Below, piece by piece: positions 17,557 through 26,729 of a DNA stretch of 64,000 nucleotides. The notes below the pieces were generated by a model, which saw only the letters and a program-made list of their open reading frames with translations, did no database searches and was not told the origin of the DNA. The position numbers and the translations under genes are program-made. This DNA comes from JAFASC01 sp036265935 (GTDB lineage Bacteria > Pseudomonadota > Alphaproteobacteria > Rhizobiales > Beijerinckiaceae), in NCBI GenBank assembly GCA_036265935.1, contig DATAOB010000126.1:18126-82125 (forward strand), written 5' to 3'. The stretch's first letter is position 1. Every line of letters starts with the position of its first letter.

Positions 17557-18246
17557 ATGAGCTGGCGCGACTTTTGGAACAGCGAACACTCAATTTACGT
17601 CAATGCGCGCCATAAGCTGCTGCATTACGACAGGATCGCGCGCGATCTCGCCGCCTATGTTCCCGCGCCTGACGCAGCCGTTCTCGATTACGGTTGTGGC
17701 GAGGCGATTTCCGCTGCCTCCCTGGCGAAGAAATGCGGCACGCTCTACCTCTTCGATGAAGCGCCGAATGTGCGCGAGAAGCTGAGGAGCCGCTTTAGCG
17801 ATCATCCAAAGATCATGGTCCTTCCGCCGAACGGGCTGGACAATATCGGGTATGCGTCGCTCGATCTGATTATCGCCAATTCGCTTCTGCAATATTTGCA
17901 GCACCGTGAGTTCGAGGATTTGCTCGACATCTGGCACGGCAAGCTGAAGCCCGCCGGCCAGCTCGTTCTCGCCGACGTGCTCCCGCCCGACCTCGACGCG
18001 ATCGCCGACGTGAAGGCGCTTCTCGATTTCGCCTGGCGCGGCGGATTTTTGCTGGCCGCCTTGGCGGGGTTGGGAAAGACCTTCTTTTCCGATTACCGGC
18101 GTCTGCGCAACGATGTCGGTCTGACGCGCTACGCGCCCGAAGACATGTTCACGCTGCTTGCGGCGCACGGATTTGCCGGCGAGCAAAGGCCCACAAATGT
18201 CGGGCACAATCAGCTGCGTATGACCTTTGTCGCACGCCAAGCGTGA
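17557..18246 (+). CDS. Class I SAM-dependent methyltransferase
   Basis: A 229-residue methyltransferase with motif I VLDYGCGEA at 42-50, an acidic residue at the end of strand 2 (LYLFDEAPN) and a motif IV-like LIIANSLLQYL. There is no family-specific hint of substrate. It follows carA by 7 bases and overlaps the next gene, an MFS-type transporter, by GTGA, so the methyltransferase and transporter are translationally coupled and may act on the same small molecule; that link is inference only. Confidence 0.85.
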   Translation: MSWRDFWNSEHSIYVNARHKLLHYDRIARDLAAYVPAPDAAVLDYGCGEAISAASLAKKCGTLYLFDEAPNVREKLRSRFSDHPKIMVLPPNGLDNIGYASLDLIIANSLLQYLQHREFEDLLDIWHGKLKPAGQLVLADVLPPDLDAIADVKALLDFAWRGGFLLAALAGLGKTFFSDYRRLRNDVGLTRYAPEDMFTLLAAHGFAGEQRPTNVGHNQLRMTFVARQA

Positions 18247-19589
18247 TCACCGGCGTGCCTGACAGCGACGCTCGGCGACACCCGGAGTTTTCAACACCGG
18301 CAAGCGAGATTTCGCCGGTTCCCTTACCGCCGGCGGAGCGGCGCGGCGCATTTATTTATCTCGGCGCTCTCACCTTTCTCGTTTCGCTTGCCGACCCGAA
18401 CGGCGGGCTCATGGACATTCCGGTCAGTTTTTTCTTAAAAAACAAATTGCATCTGGAAGCCAGCGAAGTGGCACGCTTTCGGCTGATCGCGGGCATTCCG
18501 CTTTATCTGTCCTTCGTTTTCGGCTTGCTGCGGGACACCTGGAATCCCTTCGGCATAAAGGATCGTGGCTTGATGGCGATCTTCGCCGCAATCGGCACCT
18601 GCCTTTATCTCGCCTTCGCATTCGCGCCGGGAACCTACGGCAACCTGCTTGCCGCGATGGCGCTGTTGACGATGTGCACGCTTTTCGTCGCTAGCGCCCA
18701 GAGTGGTTTGGCTTCGACTCTCGGTCAGCAGCACGCCATGTCGGGACAAGTCAGCGCGCTCTGGAACATTTTCGCTTCACTCCCCGCCGTCGTCGCGCTG
18801 GTGCTCGGCGGGCACCTCAGCGAACGCCTCGAAATCGAGCATTCCGATACAGCCGCGCGCATGCTGTTTCTCGTTGGCGCGGCAACCATGGCGGCGATTT
18901 TCCTTTACTCGGCACTGCGGCCGAAAAGCGTCTTCGACAATATTCATTTGGAGCACGGGACGAAATTCACCCCGCTGCAGGATTTGCAACGGCTTGCCAG
19001 GCACCGGCCGGCTTATTGCGCGCTGACGATCTGGCTCATCTGGAACTTTGGCCCGGGCTCGGCGACGCCACTTCAGTTCTATCTGCAAAACACTCTTCAT
19101 GCGAGCGATACCGACTGGGGTGTGTGGAACGCGATTTTCGTCGGCTCGTTCATTCCAGCCTACATGCTATTCGGCCTTCTCTGCCAACGGGTCTCGCTCA
19201 AACGGCTTCTGTTCTGGGCCACCATCGTAGCAATACCGCAATTCATTCCGTTGCTCTTCGCCCATGCCATGAGCCAAGCTTTGATCATCGCGGCGGCGAT
19301 GGGACTCATGGGAGGCATGGCAACTGCCGCCTATCTCGCTTTGCTCATCCGATCGTGTCCGCATGGGCTTCAGGGAACGACGCTTATGATGTCGGGGGCT
19401 CTCTATTATATCTCGTCACGATTTGGCGACGTACTTGGAACGTACCTGTACGACAAGTACGGCGGTTTTTACGTGTGCGTCGTGCTGACAACGTTCTCTT
19501 ACGTACTCATTTTACCCATCCTTTGGCTGATCCCGAGAGACTATGTCGAACCGGCGGATGGCGAGATATTTTCAGTTCCGCTGAACTGA
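18243..19589 (+). CDS. MFS-type transporter, possibly folate/biopterin-transporter-like
   Basis: A 448-residue membrane protein with about twelve helices. The segment FGLLRDTWNPFGIKDRGLM after the second helix resembles the conserved loop of the folate-biopterin transporter (FBT/BT1) branch of the MFS, but similarity is weak by eye, and substrate is open. A 35-residue polar N-terminal tail precedes the first helix. It starts with a GTG that overlaps the methyltransferase stop. It is convergent with pgeF, 15 bases away. Confidence 0.75.
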   Translation: MITGVPDSDARRHPEFSTPASEISPVPLPPAERRGAFIYLGALTFLVSLADPNGGLMDIPVSFFLKNKLHLEASEVARFRLIAGIPLYLSFVFGLLRDTWNPFGIKDRGLMAIFAAIGTCLYLAFAFAPGTYGNLLAAMALLTMCTLFVASAQSGLASTLGQQHAMSGQVSALWNIFASLPAVVALVLGGHLSERLEIEHSDTAARMLFLVGAATMAAIFLYSALRPKSVFDNIHLEHGTKFTPLQDLQRLARHRPAYCALTIWLIWNFGPGSATPLQFYLQNTLHASDTDWGVWNAIFVGSFIPAYMLFGLLCQRVSLKRLLFWATIVAIPQFIPLLFAHAMSQALIIAAAMGLMGGMATAAYLALLIRSCPHGLQGTTLMMSGALYYISSRFGDVLGTYLYDKYGGFYVCVVLTTFSYVLILPILWLIPRDYVEPADGEIFSVPLN

Positions 19590-19604
19590 AGCGCTTTGTA
19601 TCTC

Positions 19605-20378
19605 TCAGGCGAGCATAATCGCCGCGATCAGCCGGCCATAGTCCGCCTCGCCGCGATGCGTCATGCGGCGGTATGAGAAGAAACGTGCCTCGTCCGCGTA
19701 GGTGTCGAGGGCCAGGTCTTCGAAGGTGCCGACATTTGCCTCGTTCGCGCGCATGCCGATGAAGCCGGGAAGGTCGAAATAGGCATGCGCCTGGCGGTCT
19801 GAGGGTGTGAAGAAGCGTGTGTGCTTTGGGTCAGCGTCGGCGAAACGTTCCACAAATTCCGGTCCGACTTCGTAGCTCTTGCCAGCAATCGTGGGCCCGA
19901 GCGCCACAGCGATATGCAAGCGGCGGGCGCCGAGCTTCTCCATCTGCACGATCGTTGCCTCCACAATGCCCGTAAGTGCCCCCTTCCAGCCCGCATGCGC
20001 CGCGGCGACAATTCCGGCCTTCGGATCGCTCATGAGAAGAATACCGCAATCGGCGCCGGTGACGCCAAGCGCCAGGCCTTGCACATTGGTGACAATGCCG
20101 TCGCAACGCGGGCGCGCGCCGTCCGCCCAGGGCTCCTCGATTATGATTGCGTCGGCGGAGTGGACCTGGAAAGGAACGAGAAAGCGCTCGCTTGGCGCGC
20201 CAAGGGCCATCGCTATGCGGCTGCGATTCTCGCGCACGTTTTCCGGATCGTCTCGCGAGCCGGTGCCGCCGTTGAGGCTCGCATAGACCCCGCTCGAAAC
20301 GCCGCCTTCTCGCGTGAAGAAGGCATGGCGTATGCCCGGATGCGATAGCGAGGCGGCGCTGATGAATGGAACGCGCAT
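19605..20378 (-). CDS. pgeF: Peptidoglycan editing factor PgeF (laccase-domain, DUF152/YfiH)
   Basis: Cytosolic enzyme of the YfiH family, which removes wrongly incorporated amino acids from UDP-MurNAc precursors. The metal-binding residues are visible: His73 in PFQVHSAD, Cys111 in GADCG and His128 in AAHAGWKG. Length 257 is usual. It is the third gene of lgt-midA-pgeF, 3 bases after the midA stop. It was formerly called a multicopper polyphenol oxidase; the editing role is from work on the E. coli homologue. Confidence 0.92.
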   Translation of the reverse strand: MRVPFISAASLSHPGIRHAFFTREGGVSSGVYASLNGGTGSRDDPENVRENRSRIAMALGAPSERFLVPFQVHSADAIIIEEPWADGARPRCDGIVTNVQGLALGVTGADCGILLMSDPKAGIVAAAHAGWKGALTGIVEATIVQMEKLGARRLHIAVALGPTIAGKSYEVGPEFVERFADADPKHTRFFTPSDRQAHAYFDLPGFIGMRANEANVGTFEDLALDTYADEARFFSYRRMTHRGEADYGRLIAAIMLA

Positions 20379-20381
20379 GCG

Positions 20382-21455
20382 TCAGTCCGCAAAGCCGGGA
20401 ACGAATTGCATGTTCTGCTGCGTGATCGCCATCGCCTTGAACAGCTCGCCCATTCTTGTGGGCTTGCTGCAATCGGTGAGACGAACGAACGCGGCGTCGA
20501 TCGCTTTCGCCTGTTCGGGGCTTGCCTTGCGCTTCAGCATCTGAGCGCGCTGGGCAAATCCAAGGCTTAAAAGAAATGCCGCCTGAGTCACGGGGCCATG
20601 CACTCGTGCACCCGCGGCTTGCGTCTCTTGCCCCAGAGCCGTGAAATCGACCTGCGCCGTCAGGTCGGACTCGCCGGGCGCGTCCAGCGGATCGACAAAA
20701 CGGTGATTGCGAACGGCTTGCAGCGTCTCGCCAGTCTGCGTTTCAGTATAGCCGTAATCGATGATCAGCAGCGCGCCGCCTTGTGATGTGATTCTCGCAG
20801 ATAAAATGCGAACGATCTTCCGCGCTTGAGGGCTAATCTCGATCACGCTGCCTTGCGGCGCGGCAAATCTGACAGCGCTCGCCGCAACCGGCCGCAATCC
20901 CCAGTGTAGTTTCCCGTGATCATCAAGTCCGACAAGTCGCTCGCACCAGCCGTGCTCGGTTCGGATGAAATGCTGCACCGGTAAAGCATCGAAGAATTCA
21001 TTGGCAATGTAGATGGCTGCGCCGGGTGGAATGTCTTCCGTGCTCTGATGCCAGCGAACAGGCGCCCGATAGTTCGTGAGTGTAGCTCTTTGTATCTCCA
21101 TGAGACGCGGACTCGTCTCGACGAGATGCACCTCGATCGATTCGTTAGCCGCGTTGCGGATCACGCGCAGCGCGTCCGCCATCAGCGTGCCGCGGCCCGG
21201 CCCAAGCTCGACAAGGCGCATCGGGGCTGGCGCGCCGCCCATCCGCCAGATCTCCACCGCCCAGAGGCCGATCAATTCGCCGAACATTTGGCTGATTTCC
21301 GGCGCGGTAACGAAATCGCCCGCGGCCCCGAACGGCTCGCGCGTCGTGTAATAGCCGTAGCACGGATGCGAGAGCGCCAGACTCATGTAGCGTTCGAGCG
21401 AGATCGGCCCGTCCTGCGCGATCATCTCCTGCAATTCGCGCAGCAATTCTTTCAT
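20382..21455 (-). CDS. MidA/NDUFAF7-family SAM-dependent methyltransferase
   Basis: Homologue of NDUFAF7/MidA (DUF185), the protein arginine methyltransferase needed for complex I assembly in mitochondria. Visible features: the N-terminal signature YMSLALSHPCYGYYTTREPFG, GDFVTAPEISQMFGELIG, and SAM motif I VELGPGRGTLMAD near residues 83-95. It has 357 residues, a usual length. Its ATG overlaps the lgt stop by 4 bases. In bacteria the role in complex I is inferred from the eukaryotic homologue. Confidence 0.9.
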   Translation of the reverse strand: MKELLRELQEMIAQDGPISLERYMSLALSHPCYGYYTTREPFGAAGDFVTAPEISQMFGELIGLWAVEIWRMGGAPAPMRLVELGPGRGTLMADALRVIRNAANESIEVHLVETSPRLMEIQRATLTNYRAPVRWHQSTEDIPPGAAIYIANEFFDALPVQHFIRTEHGWCERLVGLDDHGKLHWGLRPVAASAVRFAAPQGSVIEISPQARKIVRILSARITSQGGALLIIDYGYTETQTGETLQAVRNHRFVDPLDAPGESDLTAQVDFTALGQETQAAGARVHGPVTQAAFLLSLGFAQRAQMLKRKASPEQAKAIDAAFVRLTDCSKPTRMGELFKAMAITQQNMQFVPGFAD

Positions 21456-22270
21456 GCCGGAAGCGGCCGCCTGCGCAGCGCAACGATCAAGACCACGAGT
21501 CCAATGGCGATCAGCGGCAGCGACAGAAGCATGCCCATCGTCGCGTCGCCGAAAAGAAAACCCAATTGCGCATCGGGTTCGCGAAAGAATTCGCAGATGA
21601 TGCGTGCCATCCCGTATCCAATGCCGAACATGCCGCTCACCAGGCCCGGCCGTTTCAGCGCGCCGAAGCGGATCGCGAGCGCCAGCAATATGAACAGGAT
21701 CAATCCCTCGAGCCCCGCTTCGTAAAGTTGGCTAGGATGCCGGGTTAGGGGACCCGCTTCGGGAAAGACTATCGCCCATGGCACGTCCGTCGGGCGGCCC
21801 CAAAGCTCCGGCTTGATGAAATTGGCGATGCGGCCCAGGAAAAGACCGATCGGCACGACCGCGCAGCCGATGTCGAAAACGCTGAGCAGCGGAACGCGGT
21901 AACGCAGCGCGAAGAGATAAATGCCGATTGCCGCGCCGGCGAGCCCGCCATGGAACGACATGCCGCCTTTCCATACCGCGGGTATTTCCTCCGGATGCGC
22001 CATGTAGAACGGCAGATTGTAGAAAAGCACGTAGCCGATGCGTCCGCCGACCACGACGCCGAGCGCGCAATAGACGAGAAGATCGTCGAGGCTCTGTGGT
22101 GTCGGATGCGGCGCTCCGTTCCACAGAGAGTCCCGCGCGGCGAGTGCGCGGGCATAGGCCCAGCCGAGGATCAGACCGCCGATGTAGGCGAGCGCGTACC
22201 AGCGGATCGGCAGCGGCCCGATATGGATGAGGACGGGATCGATTATCGGATACGGAATCGCAAAGAGCAT
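21452..22270 (-). CDS. lgt: Phosphatidylglycerol-prolipoprotein diacylglyceryl transferase
   Basis: Inner-membrane enzyme that transfers diacylglycerol from phosphatidylglycerol to the lipobox Cys of prolipoproteins. Multiple membrane helices are visible, with the family segment SFHGGLAGA and the signature GRIANFIKPELWGRPTD; the usual FIN of the signature reads FIK here. The 272-residue length is normal. First gene of lgt-midA-pgeF; divergent from ubiK, whose start is 135 bases away, so the promoters of both lie in that gap. Confidence 0.95.
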   Translation of the reverse strand: MLFAIPYPIIDPVLIHIGPLPIRWYALAYIGGLILGWAYARALAARDSLWNGAPHPTPQSLDDLLVYCALGVVVGGRIGYVLFYNLPFYMAHPEEIPAVWKGGMSFHGGLAGAAIGIYLFALRYRVPLLSVFDIGCAVVPIGLFLGRIANFIKPELWGRPTDVPWAIVFPEAGPLTRHPSQLYEAGLEGLILFILLALAIRFGALKRPGLVSGMFGIGYGMARIICEFFREPDAQLGFLFGDATMGMLLSLPLIAIGLVVLIVALRRRPLPA

Positions 22271-22405
22271 GCGTTAGGGTTTTCTTATCACGTCATCATG
22301 GGTGTCATGTTGAGGGCTGTGAAAGAGGGCTTCGCTGACATGGATCAGCCCTGGCTGGTGGACTTCGCCGGAAGGGCCGACATATACGAAACCCCGGAGA
22401 AAACC

Positions 22406-22702
22406 ATGGTTGAACCGCGCGGCCGCATTCTCGATGACCTCGCCCGTCTAGTGACGGACATGGCCGGCGTTGCCGAGGGCGTGCGGCGGGAGGCCGAGAC
22501 CCTGGCGCGCGCCCAGCTCGACCGGCTCATCACCAGCATGGACCTCGTCTCCCGCGAGGAATTCGAGGCGGTCCGCGATATGGCGGCGTTGGCGCGTGAA
22601 GAGAACGACATCCTTCAGAGGCGGGTCGTGGCTCTGGAAGCGAAGCTCACGGCAGCTGCGGGCATTGGCCTGGGCGGGAGCGCCGATCTCAATCGGAGCT
22701 GA
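22406..22702 (+). CDS. ubiK: Ubiquinone biosynthesis accessory factor UbiK family (BMFP)
   Basis: Small helical protein of 98 residues: an amphipathic N-terminal part (GRILDDLARLVTDMAGVAEG) and a C-terminal coiled coil (LVSREEFEAVRDMAALAREEN...LQRRVVALEAKL), the two-part layout of the membrane-fusogenic UbiK/YqiC family that supports ubiquinone synthesis. The ATG at 22406 has GGAG eight bases upstream and starts where the family starts; the frame stays open further upstream but that part is not protein-like. It is divergent from lgt. Confidence 0.88.
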   Translation: MVEPRGRILDDLARLVTDMAGVAEGVRREAETLARAQLDRLITSMDLVSREEFEAVRDMAALAREENDILQRRVVALEAKLTAAAGIGLGGSADLNRS

Positions 22703-22948
22703 CCTGCAGCTTACGCTGCCAAAGAACTGTCATCCCGATTCTGTGGATTATCGAAAAAGCAACCCGGGGGATAACCGGCAAAAGGCCTGTACGCCCAAGG
22801 TTTTGCTGCGCTCCGTTGCAGCAATTTACCCGAAGCGGGGGAAATCTGTCGCGCGTATATAGTCTGGGTAGGAGGTTGATTCGTCTTCGAAATTTCGGTT
22901 TTCACCGTCCCGCATGTCGTCTCGCAACCCTCAACTTCAGGCCAGGAA

Positions 22949-23455
22949 ATGTCGCTCTTGCAAACCGAACACCCCAGCGAACGCGTCGAACATCCGGTCG
23001 ATATCGTCGAGCGCCTTGCGGCCTTGAACGAGTGGGTGTTCGACCGCGAAGACGACGATGAAATTTCGATCTCCGTCTCCGGCACCTGTTCCGACTACCA
23101 CATGGCCTTCACCTGGCTGCCCGAACTCGAGACGCTGCACATTGGCTGCGCCTTCGATCTGAGGGTGCCGGAGCGCCGCCGTCAGGACCTGTTGACGCTC
23201 GTCTCGACCCTGAATGAACAGATCTGGGTCGGTCACTTCGAACTGTGGGCCAACGAGGGTGTCGTGATGTTTCGGCAGGCGCTCATCCTGGCGGGTGGCG
23301 CCATGCCGAACAGCCGGCAATGCGAGGTGGTGCTGACGAACGCGCTGGAGAATTGTGAGCGCTATTATCAGGCGTTCCAATTTGTCGTCTGGGCGGGCAA
23401 GAGCGTGCGCGAAGCCCTAGAGGCGGCGATGTTCGAGACGCACGGGCACGCCTGA
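22949..23455 (+). CDS. YbjN domain-containing protein
   Basis: A 168-residue soluble protein of the YbjN family, which has a type III secretion chaperone-like fold and no settled biochemical role. Visible landmarks: DIVERLAALNEWVFDREDDDE, DYHMAFTWLPELETLHIGCAFD, and LVSTLNEQIWVGHFELW. It is followed by proC after 17 bases, probably in one transcript. The 246-base gap upstream holds its promoter; a TATATA at 22856-22861 is a possible -10 region but no good -35 partner was found. Confidence 0.9.
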   Translation: MSLLQTEHPSERVEHPVDIVERLAALNEWVFDREDDDEISISVSGTCSDYHMAFTWLPELETLHIGCAFDLRVPERRRQDLLTLVSTLNEQIWVGHFELWANEGVVMFRQALILAGGAMPNSRQCEVVLTNALENCERYYQAFQFVVWAGKSVREALEAAMFETHGHA

Positions 23456-23472
23456 TCCGAGGACAATCGCCA

Positions 23473-24300
23473 GTGCCCGAGCGCCCGCTTTCTCTGGTTC
23501 TTGTCGGCGCGGGCAAGATGGGTTCGGCGCTGCTCGGTGGCTGGTTTGGACGCGAAAATAACGCCGGCACCACCACTATCATCATCATCGATCCGGCCCC
23601 GAGCGCGGCGGCAGAGGCGGCGGCGCGCCGCATCGGGGTGCGGCTCAATCCGCCGCTGGCCGAGATCGCCGCCCCGGCGGTCATTTTCCTGGCGATCAAG
23701 CCGCAGAGCCTGGACCAGGCGGCGCCGCAGATCGCGCCGCTGGTCGCGCCGGAGACGCTTATCGTCTCGATTCTTGCCGGCAAGACCACCGCGAACCTGA
23801 AGGCGCGCCTGCCCGCCGCGCAGGCGATCGTGCGCGCCATGCCGAACACGCCGGCGGCAATCCGCCGCGGTATCACTGCGGCTTACCCGACGCCCGACGT
23901 CACTGCCGAGCAGCGCGCGACCGCCGACGAACTTCTCTCCGCCGTCGGGCGCGTCGAATGGCTCGACGATGAGACCCATCTCGATGCGGTGACCGCGGTC
24001 TCCGGCTCCGGACCGGCTTACGTCTTCCTTCTCGCCGAATGCCTCGCCGAAGCGGGCGCCGCCGCCGGCCTGCCGGCCGATCTCGCAGCCCGGCTCGCCC
24101 GCGCGACGGTCGAAGGATCGGGCGAGCTCATGCATCGCTCGCCGGAAAAGGCGGTCGCCAGATTGCGCGAGGAGGTCACCTCGCCGGGCGGCACGACTGC
24201 CGCGGCGCTCAACATCCTCATGGGCGAGAGCGGCTTGAAGAAGCTGATGGAAGCTGCCGTCGAAGCGGCGAAGCGGCGCGCCGCCGAACTTTCCGGCTGA
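23473..24300 (+). CDS. proC: Pyrroline-5-carboxylate reductase
   Basis: Last step of proline synthesis: NAD(P)H-dependent reduction of pyrroline-5-carboxylate. The N-terminal Rossmann motif VLVGAGKMGSALLGGW is at about 9-24; AMPNTPAAIRRGI and the P5CR signature near residues 220-245 (EEVTSPGGTTAAALNIL) are intact. 275 residues, typical. The start is GTG, decided by the conserved N-terminus; the upstream ATG options are out of frame. It follows the YbjN gene by 17 bases. Confidence 0.96.
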   Translation: MPERPLSLVLVGAGKMGSALLGGWFGRENNAGTTTIIIIDPAPSAAAEAAARRIGVRLNPPLAEIAAPAVIFLAIKPQSLDQAAPQIAPLVAPETLIVSILAGKTTANLKARLPAAQAIVRAMPNTPAAIRRGITAAYPTPDVTAEQRATADELLSAVGRVEWLDDETHLDAVTAVSGSGPAYVFLLAECLAEAGAAAGLPADLAARLARATVEGSGELMHRSPEKAVARLREEVTSPGGTTAAALNILMGESGLKKLMEAAVEAAKRRAAELSG

Positions 24301-24369
24301 CGCCGGATTCGTGCGACCGCGCTTGGAGCGCTAGGCTCGGACCCTAAATACCGGGGGTCGGAGGAAATC

Positions 24370-25146
24370 ATGTCTCAGTTCAACCAACCTGCCTCGCCGG
24401 AAGGCGTCGCGGCGCCCGTTTCGCCACCCCGAGCCGGTGACCCTAAAAGCCGCATCGTCGACGCGCTGATGGAGCTTGCCGCGGAACGGCGCTGGGATGA
24501 CATCACGCTGTCGGACATCGCGCTTCGCGCCGGTTTATCACTCGCCGATTTTCGCGATCATTTTCCCTCGAAAGGTGCGGTGCTCGGCGCCTTCGCGCGC
24601 CGCATCGACAGGATCGTGCTCGACGGCACGACTGCCGATCTTGCCGGCGAGAGCGCCAAGGAGCGGCTCTTCGACGTGCTCATGCGGCGCATTGACGCGC
24701 TGAAACCCTATCGCGACGCGCTGCAGAGCATTTCCGATTGGGCACGTGGCGATCTGCTGGGTTCGGCGGCACTGAACGGCGTGATGGTCAATTCGATGCG
24801 CTTCATGTTGGAGGCGGCTGGGATCGACGGTGAAGGACCGGTCGGCACCCTCAAACTGCAGGGTTTGGCCATGGCCTGGAATCGCGTTCTCGACACTTGG
24901 TTCGAGGACGACGATCCCGGACTCTCGGCGACCATGGCCGCGCTCGACCGAGAGCTGACGCGCGGCGACCGGCTTGTCGCGCGGGCGGAAGACCTGGACC
25001 GCCTGACCGCGCCGATCCGCGCTGTCGGGCGCGCGCTTCTCGCCAGCCGCCGTACCTGGCGTCAGCGGCGGCGCGAGCGCTACAGCGATCGCCACGAGCG
25101 CGATTGGGACCGGCGCGGCGAGATCGCCGACGATCCGGCGATTTGA
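24370..25146 (+). CDS. TetR/AcrR-family transcriptional regulator
   Basis: DNA-binding regulator of 258 residues. After a 25-residue Pro-rich tail, the TetR helix-turn-helix spans about residues 28-75 (RIVDALMELAAERRWDDITL, SDIALRAGLSLADFRDHFPSKGAVL). The C-terminal ligand domain is followed by an Arg-rich tail (RRTWRQRRRERYSDRHERDWDRR), which is unusual and may bind nucleic acid. GGAGG lies 6 bases before the ATG. Target genes are unknown; it is 69 bases downstream of proC on the same strand. Confidence 0.9.
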   Translation: MSQFNQPASPEGVAAPVSPPRAGDPKSRIVDALMELAAERRWDDITLSDIALRAGLSLADFRDHFPSKGAVLGAFARRIDRIVLDGTTADLAGESAKERLFDVLMRRIDALKPYRDALQSISDWARGDLLGSAALNGVMVNSMRFMLEAAGIDGEGPVGTLKLQGLAMAWNRVLDTWFEDDDPGLSATMAALDRELTRGDRLVARAEDLDRLTAPIRAVGRALLASRRTWRQRRRERYSDRHERDWDRRGEIADDPAI

Positions 25147-25221
25147 GGTAAGCAACTTCGATGGCCGATTAGGACGTCGAACCTGCTAACCCGCAGCGAT
25201 AGCCTAATCGACGCAAGCTGA

Positions 25222-25247
25222 ATGAGGCGCTGGGTGCGCCGCCTCAT
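25222..25247. terminator. Hairpin between convergent genes (possible bidirectional terminator)
   Basis: ATGAGGCG (25222-25229) pairs with CGCCTCAT (25240-25247) around a 10-base loop. It lies between the convergent TetR and sensor-kinase genes. There is no T-run on either side, so it would be at most a weak terminator. Confidence 0.35.
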
Positions 25248-25352
25248 GACGCGGCGCGATGGCGCCCTTGATCACACGGGCAACATTTGCGTCGAAGACC
25301 GATGCAGCCGATATGTCTCGCAAATCGCGCGACCTATCTCGACCGCGCGCTC

Positions 25353-26720
25353 CTATACCGGAATGCGCAAGGTCGCGCGCAAGCCGCCGAGCGGACTCGT
25401 CGTGAGCTGGATGTCGCCGCCATGCGAGCGCGCCATGTCGCGCGTGATCGCGAGGCCCAGCCCCGTGCCGGCCTCGTCCTGATTGCGCGCCTCGTCGAGT
25501 CGGAAGAACGGCTTGAAAACGTCCTCGCGCCGATCGGGCGGAATGCCCGGCCCGTCATCGTCAACGTTGATTGTCAGGAAGCGCCGATCGTTCGATCCCT
25601 CGACAACGACTTTGCTTGCGTGATGCTGCGCGTTGACCACAAGATTGGCGATACAACGCTTGAACGCGTCCGGCCGCACCGAGACGATCGGATCCCCGCT
25701 GAACGTCACCTGGATATCGTGACCTTCGTCTCCGAGCTCGTCCTTCACCTGCTTCAGTAATGCGGCGACGTCGCTCGGCATCGAGTTCTCGCCGCTGTCG
25801 CCGCGCGCGAAGGCGAGATAGGCCTCGATCATGCGCTGCATCTCGTCGAGGTCTTTTTGCATTGCGCGGGTTTCCGGCGTGTCGCCGATCACCGCGAGCG
25901 AGAGACGGAAGCGGGTGAGCACGGTGCGTAGATCGTGGCTCACGCCATTCAGCATCGTCGTGCGTTGCTCGATGGCGCGCTCGACCCGGCGCTTCATCTC
26001 GACGAAGGCATGGCCGGCCTGGCGGACTTCGCGGGCGCCTTGCGGCCGAAAATTGATCTGTCTTCCTTTGCCGAACGCTTCGGCGGCGCGTGCAAGCCGC
26101 AGAATCGGTTTGATCTGATTGCGTAAAAAAGCGATTGCCACCAGAATCAGCACAAGGGACGTGCCGAGCATCCACATGACGAAGATGTGCGAGTTCGACG
26201 CATAGGCCTGACTGCGATGCGCGATGACGCGCATGACCGCATTTTCGAGCTGAATGCGAATTTCGATGAGATCGGAGCGGCCGACGGTGTCGATCCAGAA
26301 GGGGCGGCCGATCTGGCGACGGATCTCGTTCGACAGCGCGCGATCGACTATCGAAAAGAACGGCTTTGGTGCAGGCGGTGGAAGCGGGCCGGCCGGCAGA
26401 ATATCGAGATCGATGCGCATTCTTTCGGCGGCGATGCGATCGAGGGTTTCGTAGTTCTTGTCTTGCGGATAGCTTTGATAGACGTCGATCAACGCAGCGA
26501 TATCCTGCGTCAACGCCGCCGACAGACGAAACGTCACAAGCTGCCAGTGCCGCTCCATGAAGAAGAACACGACGGCCGATTGCAGCAGCACCATCGGCAG
26601 GATGACGATGAGCAGTGCGCGCGCGTAAAGGCCCTTCGGCATCTGCCGGCGCAGCCACAGCGCAAAATCGCGGTAAACCCGGTGCGGGCCGGCGAATGCT
26701 GCGGGTAAGGTTATGCTCAT
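25353..26720 (-). CDS. Two-component sensor histidine kinase (EnvZ-like)
   Basis: Membrane sensor of 455 residues: a first helix at about 33-54, a periplasmic domain of about 120 residues, a second helix at 179-199, a HAMP region, and the dimerisation H-box GVSHDLRTVLTRFRLSL with His262. The ATPase domain shows an N-box (NLVVNAQHHAS), DDGPGIPPD and GTGLGLAI. The H-box and HAMP style match EnvZ. It follows the response regulator gene in a MarR-regulator-kinase operon, 9 bases after the regulator stop. The signal sensed is unknown. Confidence 0.93.
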   Translation of the reverse strand: MSITLPAAFAGPHRVYRDFALWLRRQMPKGLYARALLIVILPMVLLQSAVVFFFMERHWQLVTFRLSAALTQDIAALIDVYQSYPQDKNYETLDRIAAERMRIDLDILPAGPLPPPAPKPFFSIVDRALSNEIRRQIGRPFWIDTVGRSDLIEIRIQLENAVMRVIAHRSQAYASNSHIFVMWMLGTSLVLILVAIAFLRNQIKPILRLARAAEAFGKGRQINFRPQGAREVRQAGHAFVEMKRRVERAIEQRTTMLNGVSHDLRTVLTRFRLSLAVIGDTPETRAMQKDLDEMQRMIEAYLAFARGDSGENSMPSDVAALLKQVKDELGDEGHDIQVTFSGDPIVSVRPDAFKRCIANLVVNAQHHASKVVVEGSNDRRFLTINVDDDGPGIPPDRREDVFKPFFRLDEARNQDEAGTGLGLAITRDMARSHGGDIQLTTSPLGGLRATLRIPV

Positions 26721-26729
26721 CGCGCCGCC

